A stretch of 64,000 nucleotides of DNA from assembly GCF_021919345.1 (NCBI RefSeq), contig NZ_CP089293.1, positions 2,976,001 through 3,040,000 on the forward strand, in the 5' to 3' direction. Position numbers and translations under genes: made by a program. This document shows positions 58,877 to 64,000 of the stretch, piece after piece. The first letter of the stretch is position 1; the number at the start of each line of letters is the position of its first letter. The notes beneath the pieces are model-generated. The model was not told the origin of the DNA. It searched no databases and worked only from the letters and a program-made list of their open reading frames with translations. The stretch comes from Paenarthrobacter nicotinovorans. Lineage in GTDB: Bacteria > Actinomycetota > Actinomycetes > Actinomycetales > Micrococcaceae.

Positions 58877-59673
58877 CACCGGATATCCACGTGTTCGGGG
58901 CGGTACCGGTGGTCCGCGTACCAGGCGAGAGTGTTCTTCAGCCCCCACGCTTTGACCCGTCGGGAGGAACCGAACACCACAACATCGCGTCGAAGGGCGT
59001 AGTTGCGCGTCAATTTACGCACCCGGTTGGACAAGGCGCGGTCCTCATGGAGATCTTCGATCCTGGTCCTGGGGAAACCCCCTGAACGGTGATACATGTC
59101 TGCGGTGATGGCCATGTTGCAACCAGGAAGCATCTGGTACGGACCCAAGTATCCCTCGCCCTTGTTTCCCGGGCGGATCCGGCCGAAGAACGACGCCACC
59201 TCGACGGCCAACAACATCATGATCCGCTCCCGGGCAGTTATGCCCTCGTCCTCCCTGGGATTCAGCTGTCCGGCAACCAGCTCCAGGCCGTCATCGAATG
59301 CAGCCATGATCCGCTCTGTCCAGTCCGGTGCGGCCAGGCAATCGGCATCGGTGCGGGCCAGCCAGCGCGCACCGTGCTCCACGCCGAAGCGCATGCCGGT
59401 ATCAGCTGCCGCGCCCGTGCCCTTCTCGCTGTCGTGAACCAATCGGACATCCATCCCCGGGTGCGCTGACGCGAACTCAGTCACGATGGCGCAGCTGAGA
59501 TCCGTGGAGCCGTTGTCCACCACCACTACCGTGAAATCCTGAAACGTCTGCGCCGCCAGCGAATCCAGTGCCTGCCGTACCAGCTTCTCTTCATTGAGCA
59601 TCGGCATGGCCACGCATAAGGACTTTGTGGAAGCCGTACTCGCAAGCCTGTTGCGAATCTCTTGCGGGCTCAC
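58876..59673 (-). CDS. Family 2 glycosyltransferase
   Basis: 265 residues. The GT-A fold starts CVAMPMLNEEKLVRQALDSL. VVDNGSTDLS (52-61), the DAD metal-binding motif at about 109-111 (LARTDADCLAAPDW), and a catalytic-base ED in TRIEDLHEDRALSNRV are seen. The C-terminus has no membrane helix. Donor and acceptor are unknown; neighbours suggest transfer of a sugar to a lipid or a lipid intermediate. The GTG start overlaps the OleA-like stop by 4 bases. Confidence 0.88.
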   Translation of the reverse strand: MSPQEIRNRLASTASTKSLCVAMPMLNEEKLVRQALDSLAAQTFQDFTVVVVDNGSTDLSCAIVTEFASAHPGMDVRLVHDSEKGTGAAADTGMRFGVEHGARWLARTDADCLAAPDWTERIMAAFDDGLELVAGQLNPREDEGITARERIMMLLAVEVASFFGRIRPGNKGEGYLGPYQMLPGCNMAITADMYHRSGGFPRTRIEDLHEDRALSNRVRKLTRNYALRRDVVVFGSSRRVKAWGLKNTLAWYADHRYRPEHVDIR

Positions 59674-60713
59674 AGCCGCACCACCGCCATTCCCAGGCTC
59701 ACGCCGCCGCCCAAACCGACCAACGCCACCAGGTCCCCGGGTCCGGCCCTGCCACTGTCCACGGCAAGCTTCAGTTGCAATGGAAGGCTGACGGAGGCGA
59801 GGTTTCCGAAGTCCTCAACGGAATGAACCAGCAAGTCCGCAGGCACACCGGCACCTTCGGCGAATATTTGCCGGTACGGTGCGCTGACCTGGTGTACGCA
59901 GACGACAGCGAAGTCCGTCCACGCGAGGTGCATCTCCGCGAGAGTCGCATCAAGGATGTCGGAGCCGAGGTCCAAGAACGCATCCTTGAGCTTTTCCCCG
60001 TCCATGTTGAAGTAGCTGGCCTCTGGATCACGGGGGAAGGCCGACCCTCCCGCCGCCAAGGTACCCACGGACCAATGGCTGCTTCGCGCGGTGAAGCCCA
60101 TGGCCAGGATTCCGGCCGCCCCGTCTGCAGCTGCGGCGGGATCAACCGCGGCCTCCAGCAACACTGCTGCGCCGCCGTCGCTCATGGTGTACCCGGGGAA
60201 GCTGGAGGCGAACGTCGGGAAGTCCGGCACCGACCACCGCACCGCCCGGGAAGGCGACTCCCCCGTGACCACCAGAACCCTCCCATAGCGCCCTCCGGCG
60301 ATCAGAGCGTCGGCAACCTCCATACCGTTGAGGAAACTGTTGCAGGCGTTCTTGACGTCCATCACAGGGCATGAAAGTCCCAGTTTCGCTGCCACCATGT
60401 GTCCCGTAGCGGGTTCAACCATGTCCTGGCTGGCAGAGGCAAAGACCAGCAGGTCCACGTCAGGTGCCTGCAATCCGCATTCCGCCAGGACCTTGGCAGC
60501 GGCGTTGGCGGCCAGATCCGACGCCTGCTCCGTCGGGGACATGACACTCCTCGAGCGGATCCCCGTGACCCGGCCAATCAGACCTGTCGGCACGCGGAAG
60601 CCAGGGCTGGATTCGGCAATGCGGCGTTCGACGGCGGCCGTATCCAGCCGCGTCGGTGGCAGGTAGACCTCAAGCCCCGAAATCCGGCTACGTCCTGACA
60701 GAGCTGTCTGCAT
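59670..60713 (-). CDS. OleA-like acyl-condensing enzyme (thiolase superfamily, KAS III type)
   Basis: 347 residues. Catalytic residues: Glu about 100 in SQDMVEPATGHMVAA, Cys about 124 in MDVKNACNSFLNGM, His about 274 in VCVHQVSAPY, and Asn about 304 in DFGNLASVSL. The VEP Glu is the feature that separates OleA from FabH: OleA uses it to deprotonate one acyl chain for head-to-head Claisen condensation of two acyl-CoAs. That residue assignment is from memory of the Xanthomonas enzyme. The ATG at 60713 has GGGGGAA just upstream; the frame's first ATG lies in the adk terminator. First gene of the inserted five-gene cluster. Confidence 0.85.
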   Translation of the reverse strand: MQTALSGRSRISGLEVYLPPTRLDTAAVERRIAESSPGFRVPTGLIGRVTGIRSRSVMSPTEQASDLAANAAAKVLAECGLQAPDVDLLVFASASQDMVEPATGHMVAAKLGLSCPVMDVKNACNSFLNGMEVADALIAGGRYGRVLVVTGESPSRAVRWSVPDFPTFASSFPGYTMSDGGAAVLLEAAVDPAAAADGAAGILAMGFTARSSHWSVGTLAAGGSAFPRDPEASYFNMDGEKLKDAFLDLGSDILDATLAEMHLAWTDFAVVCVHQVSAPYRQIFAEGAGVPADLLVHSVEDFGNLASVSLPLQLKLAVDSGRAGPGDLVALVGLGGGVSLGMAVVRL

Positions 60714-60747
60714 GCGCTTCCCCCAAGAATGTGCCGCTTCAACGAAA

Positions 60748-60786
60748 AAGGGTGTGTCCCGCACCCATGGTACGGGACACACCCTT
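60748..60786 (-). terminator. Terminator of secY-adk
   Basis: Perfect 14-bp stem AAGGGTGTGTCCCG and complement followed on the minus strand by a T-run. It lies 38 bp past adk and 35 bp before the OleA-like ATG, marking the boundary of the insert. Confidence 0.88.
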
Positions 60787-60823
60787 CACTCCAGCTCCGG
60801 TTCCCCGGCTATGTGGAAAAACG

Positions 60824-61402
60824 CTAGACAGCCTTGGCCGACTCGATGGCTGTGAGCACGCGGTCGGTAACTTCATCGATACCGCCGATGCCATCCACCT
60901 GAGTAAGGATGCCGCGCTCAGCGTACTTGGCCACAACGGCTTCGGTCTGCTCGTGGTAGAGGTCAAGACGGTGACGGATCACGGCCTCGTTGTCGTCCGA
61001 ACGTCCCGTTTCCTTGGCACGGCCCAGAAGGCGTGCAACCAGTTCTTCGTCATCCGCGGTCAGCTGGAGCACGACGTCGAGCTCCTGCTCACCCTCAGCG
61101 AGGATCTGGTCGAGGTAGTCAACCTGCGCGGTGGTGCGCGGGTAGCCGTCGAGCAGGAAGCCGTTCTCGACATCGCTCTGGCTCAGTCGATCGCGAACCA
61201 TGTTGTTCGTGACGCTGTCCGGAACGAAGTCACCGGCGTCCATGTACTTCTTGGCTTCGATACCCAAGGGCGTTTCACCCTTGACGTTGGCACGGAAGAT
61301 GTCGCCGGTGGAGATGGCGACTACGCCGAGGCGCTCCGAAATCCGCTCAGCCTGCGTACCCTTGCCCGAACCGGGAGGTCCAATGATCAGCATTCTCGTC
61401 AT
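60824..61402 (-). CDS. adk: Adenylate kinase (short form)
   Basis: 192 residues, catalyses ATP + AMP to 2 ADP. P-loop LIIGPPGSGKGTQAERI (5-21); AMP-binding DGYPRTTAQVDYL; LID region is the short type (GRAKETGRSDDNEAVIRHRL) without a zinc-finger. Its ATG overlaps the secY stop by 4 bases. Followed by a strong terminator. Confidence 0.98.
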   Translation of the reverse strand: MTRMLIIGPPGSGKGTQAERISERLGVVAISTGDIFRANVKGETPLGIEAKKYMDAGDFVPDSVTNNMVRDRLSQSDVENGFLLDGYPRTTAQVDYLDQILAEGEQELDVVLQLTADDEELVARLLGRAKETGRSDDNEAVIRHRLDLYHEQTEAVVAKYAERGILTQVDGIGGIDEVTDRVLTAIESAKAV

Positions 61403-62709
61403 CGCAAAAGCCCTTCGTAGTGACGTTGTTGTAGCTGCGCATCAATCTGCTTGACGGTTTCCAGGCCGACACCCACCATGATCAGGATTGACGTGCCACC
61501 GAACGGGAAGTTCTGGTTGGCATTGATCAGGACGAGTGCAACCAGCGGAATCAACGCCACGAAGCCCAGGTAGAGGGCTCCAGGCAAAGTAATCCTGGAA
61601 AGCACGTACTGCAGGTAGTCCGCGGTCGGTTTACCCGCCCGGATGCCCGGAATGAACCCGCCGTACTTCTTCATGTTGTCCGACACTTCTTCAGGGTTGA
61701 AGGTGATGGCTACGTAGAAGTAGGTGAAGAACACGATCATGGCGAAGTAAAGCGCCATGTAGATGGGATGGTCGCCACGGGTGAGGTTGTTGTTGATCCA
61801 CTCAACCCACGGGGCCATCTGCTCCCCTGGCTTCGGCTGGTTGAACTGCGAAATCAAGCCGGGCAGGTACAGCATGGAGGAAGCGAAGATGACGGGCACG
61901 ACGCCGGCCATGTTCACCTTGATGGGAATGTAGGTGCTGGTGCCGCCCACGGTGCGACGACCAATCATGCGCTTGGCATACTGCACCGGAACACGGCGCT
62001 GCGACTGCTCCACGAAGACCACCAGGGCCACCGTAAGCAGGCCGATGGCAAGAACGACGAAGAAGGTTCCCGGGCCCTTGGTCTCCCAGATGGAGCCAAG
62101 TGAGCGGGGGAAGCCGGCTGCGATGGAGGTGAAGATCAGCAGCGACATGCCGTTGCCAACGCCGCGCTCGGTGACGAGCTCGCCCATCCACATGATCAGG
62201 CCCGTGCCCGCTGTCAGCGTGATGATGAGCAGAAGGGTGGTGATGATGCTCTCATCGGGGATGATCGGCAGGTTGCAGCCGGGCAGCAACTGACCCGAGC
62301 GGGCCAAGGAGACCAGGGTTGTGGCGTTCAGCAGGCCCAGTGCGATGGTGAGGTACCGGGTGTACTGCGTCAGCTTGGACTGCCCCGATGAGCCCTCTTC
62401 GTACAGCTGCTGGAACCGGGGAATAACCACCCGAAGCAACTGCACGATGATGCTCGCCGTGATGTAGGGCATGATGCCCAAGGCAAAGATCGAGACCTGC
62501 AGCAACGCGCCGCCGCTGAACAAGTTCACCAGCTGGTAGATGCCCTGCGAGGTGTCACCGTTGTTCAAGCATTGCTGGACATTCTGGTAGTTCACACCAG
62601 GCGAGGGGATGAAAGCTCCCAAGCGGAAGATTGTGATGATTCCCAGCGTGAACAACAACTTGCGTCGCAAATCAGGCGTCCGAAACGCCCGGCCGAATGC
62701 GCTTAGCAA
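61399..62709 (-). CDS. secY: Protein translocase subunit SecY
   Basis: 436 residues, ten transmembrane segments, the channel subunit of the Sec translocon. Begins LSAFGRAFRTPDLRRKLLFT; the plug and lateral-gate parts include IPSPGVNYQNV, the TM5 region VGNGMSLLIFTSIAAG, and NPEEVSDNMKKYGGFIPGIR. The start is TTG at 62709 with AGGAGG 4 bases upstream. A TAGACT -10 box candidate lies about 65 bp upstream. First gene of secY-adk; a terminator separates it from rplO. Confidence 0.98.
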   Translation of the reverse strand: MLSAFGRAFRTPDLRRKLLFTLGIITIFRLGAFIPSPGVNYQNVQQCLNNGDTSQGIYQLVNLFSGGALLQVSIFALGIMPYITASIIVQLLRVVIPRFQQLYEEGSSGQSKLTQYTRYLTIALGLLNATTLVSLARSGQLLPGCNLPIIPDESIITTLLLIITLTAGTGLIMWMGELVTERGVGNGMSLLIFTSIAAGFPRSLGSIWETKGPGTFFVVLAIGLLTVALVVFVEQSQRRVPVQYAKRMIGRRTVGGTSTYIPIKVNMAGVVPVIFASSMLYLPGLISQFNQPKPGEQMAPWVEWINNNLTRGDHPIYMALYFAMIVFFTYFYVAITFNPEEVSDNMKKYGGFIPGIRAGKPTADYLQYVLSRITLPGALYLGFVALIPLVALVLINANQNFPFGGTSILIMVGVGLETVKQIDAQLQQRHYEGLLR

Positions 62710-62823
62710 GCGTCCTCCTGAGTAGAAAGTACAAGGATGTGGTCGGGCTCAATGAAACCCAACAACCGAGTCTAACTGCTTGTGACGCCGTCGGAATAAT
62801 CGAGAGTCCACAACCACCAAAAA

Positions 62824-62863
62824 AATCCCGGTATCCGGGGCCGAAGCCCCGCATACCGGGATT
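62824..62863 (-). terminator. Terminator of the spc operon after rplO
   Basis: 11-bp stem AATCCCGGTAT and complement, one mismatch, then a second 6-bp stem closed by a TTCG loop on the minus strand, followed by a T-run. 33 bp past rplO. Confidence 0.9.
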
Positions 62864-62896
62864 CTTTGTTACAGCGGGCTGATGCCCCACAAACCC

Positions 62897-63379
62897 TTAG
62901 AGGGCGTTGGTGGATCCGCCTGCTGCGGCAATCTTTTCCGCAGCGCTGGAAGAGAATGCGTGCACGGTGACGTCAACCTTGACGGTGATGTCGCCGGTGC
63001 CGAGCACCTTTACGGGCTGGTTCTTGCGAACGGCACCCTTCTCTACCAGGGACTCAACGGTGACGGTGCCACCTTCCGGGAAGAGCTCGTTGAGCTTCTC
63101 CAGGTTTACAACCTGGAATTCAACCCGGAACGGGTTCTTGAAGCCGCGCAGCTTCGGCAGGCGCATGTGCAGCGGCAGCTGGCCGCCGGCAAAGCCAGCC
63201 TTTACCTGGTAGCGGGCCTTCGTACCCTTGGTACCGCGACCAGCGGTCTTACCCTTGGAGCCTTCACCACGACCAACACGGGTCTTGGCTGTCTTGGCAC
63301 CCGGGGCGGGACGCAGGTGGTGGACCTTCAGAGTGTTCTGCTTCTCAGCAGCCTCTGCGGCGGTCTTGTTCTCTGCCAT
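62897..63379 (-). CDS. rplO: 50S ribosomal protein L15
   Basis: 160 residues. [20 protein letters not shown] and [20 protein letters not shown] are typical of L15. It starts at the rpmD stop with a 1-base overlap (TAATG) and its C-terminal half is the conserved globular part ([13 protein letters not shown]). Confidence 0.99.
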   Translation of the reverse strand: MAENKTAAEAAEKQNTLKVHHLRPAPGAKTAKTRVGRGEGSKGKTAGRGTKGTKARYQVKAGFAGGQLPLHMRLPKLRGFKNPFRVEFQVVNLEKLNELFPEGGTVTVESLVEKGAVRKNQPVKVLGTGDITVKVDVTVHAFSSSAAEKIAAAGGSTNAL

Positions 63380-63585
63380 TACTTCGCCTCCTCTACATTC
63401 ACGAGGTGCGGAACCGTGTTCAGCATGCCAACGGTCACGGCGTCAGCGGTACGGACAACGGTGTGTCCGATGCGCTTCAGGCCGAGGGACCGAAGGGTGG
63501 CGATCTGGTTCTGCTTGGCGCCGATGACGCCCTTGATCTGGGTGATCTCCAACTTGGCGTCGGAGGGAGTCAGGTTCTTAGCCAT
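63379..63585 (-). CDS. rpmD: 50S ribosomal protein L30
   Basis: 68 residues, starting [21 protein letters not shown]. The [20 protein letters not shown] core and [15 protein letters not shown] match L30. The ATG at 63585 lies 2 bp after the rpsE stop; longer in-frame starts fall inside rpsE. Confidence 0.98.
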   Translation of the reverse strand: MAKNLTPSDAKLEITQIKGVIGAKQNQIATLRSLGLKRIGHTVVRTADAVTVGMLNTVPHLVNVEEAK

Positions 63586-63587
63586 GA

Positions 63588-64000
63588 CTAAACACCTGCC
63601 TTCTGGTTCTGGAGCGCGCGCACCAGAGCAGCAGGAGCAACCTCGTCCAGCGGCAGGCCACGGCGGGCAGCCACGGAAGCGGGCTCTTCGAGCTGCTTCA
63701 GAGCGGCAACGGTCGCGTGAACGATGTTGATCGCGTTGGAAGAACCGAGCGACTTGGAGAGGATGTCGTGGATACCCACGCACTCCAATACCGCGCGGAC
63801 CGGACCACCGGCGATAACACCGGTACCGGCGGAAGCCGGACGCAGCAGGACAACGCCTGCAGCAGCCTCACCCTGCACACGGTGCGGGATGGTGTTGCCA
63901 ACGCGGGGAACGCGGAAGAAGGACTTCTTGGCCTCTTCTACGCCCTTTGCGATAGCAGCGGGAACTTCCTTGGCCTTGCCGTAGCCAACGCCGACCATGC
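63588..64000 (-). CDS. rpsE: 30S ribosomal protein S5, 5' end outside the window
   Basis: The last roughly 137 codons of S5. [38 protein letters not shown] and [20 protein letters not shown] are diagnostic. The window ends inside the RNA-binding domain, so the start is not seen. The short ATG at 63998 is internal, not a start. Confidence 0.98.
   Translation of the reverse strand, partial: MVGVGYGKAKEVPAAIAKGVEEAKKSFFRVPRVGNTIPHRVQGEAAAGVVLLRPASAGTGVIAGGPVRAVLECVGIHDILSKSLGSSNAINIVHATVAALKQLEEPASVAARRGLPLDEVAPAALVRALQNQKAGV

Overview
The window is a high-G+C actinobacterial chromosome segment, most likely from Arthrobacter sensu lato or another Micrococcaceae member. The evidence is the ribosomal gene order, a mycothiol glycosyltransferase (mshA), a short-form adenylate kinase, treXYZ, many GTG/TTG starts, and many genes whose start codon lies 6-7 bases after a TANNNT -10 box (apparent leaderless mRNAs). 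I see no IS element, prophage, CRISPR array, tRNA or rRNA gene.

Layout. 1-4.1 kb: a 3'-truncated membrane acyltransferase, then groES-groEL behind two CIRCE operators, and a small membrane protein. 4.1-9 kb: a THUMP-like methyltransferase; a probable zinc-starvation unit (Mrf/CobW-like protein, zinc-free ribosomal protein L36, shikimate-dehydrogenase-like protein) behind a perfect palindrome that looks like a Zur operator; and a carboxylate-amine ligase. 9-13 kb: alr-tsaE-tsaB-rimI-tsaD, translationally coupled (cell-wall D-Ala and tRNA t6A). 13-21 kb: a PfkB kinase divergent from a GH4 glycosidase, then mshA, fhs and ino1 (one-carbon metabolism and the inositol/mycothiol branch), with a 32-bp tandem repeat array between fhs and ino1. 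22-28.5 kb: treX-treY-treZ (glycogen to trehalose). 28.5-37 kb: nnrD/E, acpS, glmS, coaA, a VanY-type carboxypeptidase, glmM and rpsI/rplM. 37-45 kb: a complete Tad/Flp pilus locus.

45-64 kb: a disrupted S10-spc-alpha ribosomal region, read on the minus strand as rpsE-rpmD-rplO / secY-adk / [insert 1] map / [insert 2] infA-rpmJ-rpsM-rpsK-rpoA-rplQ-truA. Insert 1 is a tightly overlapping cluster of an OleA-type condensing enzyme, a GT2 glycosyltransferase, a cytochrome P450, an OleC-like acyl-AMP ligase and an OleD-like reductase, feeding directly into map. Insert 2 is a sugar ABC transporter without its ATPase plus a P1-family peptidase.

The strongest candidate for an undescribed system is insert 1: it has the OleA, OleC and OleD steps of head-to-head acyl condensation and beta-lactone chemistry, but no OleB hydrolase in the cluster, and instead carries a P450 and a glycosyltransferase. 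The Zur-like unit, the leaderless promoters and the pilin/tadE hairpin are the next most interesting signals.
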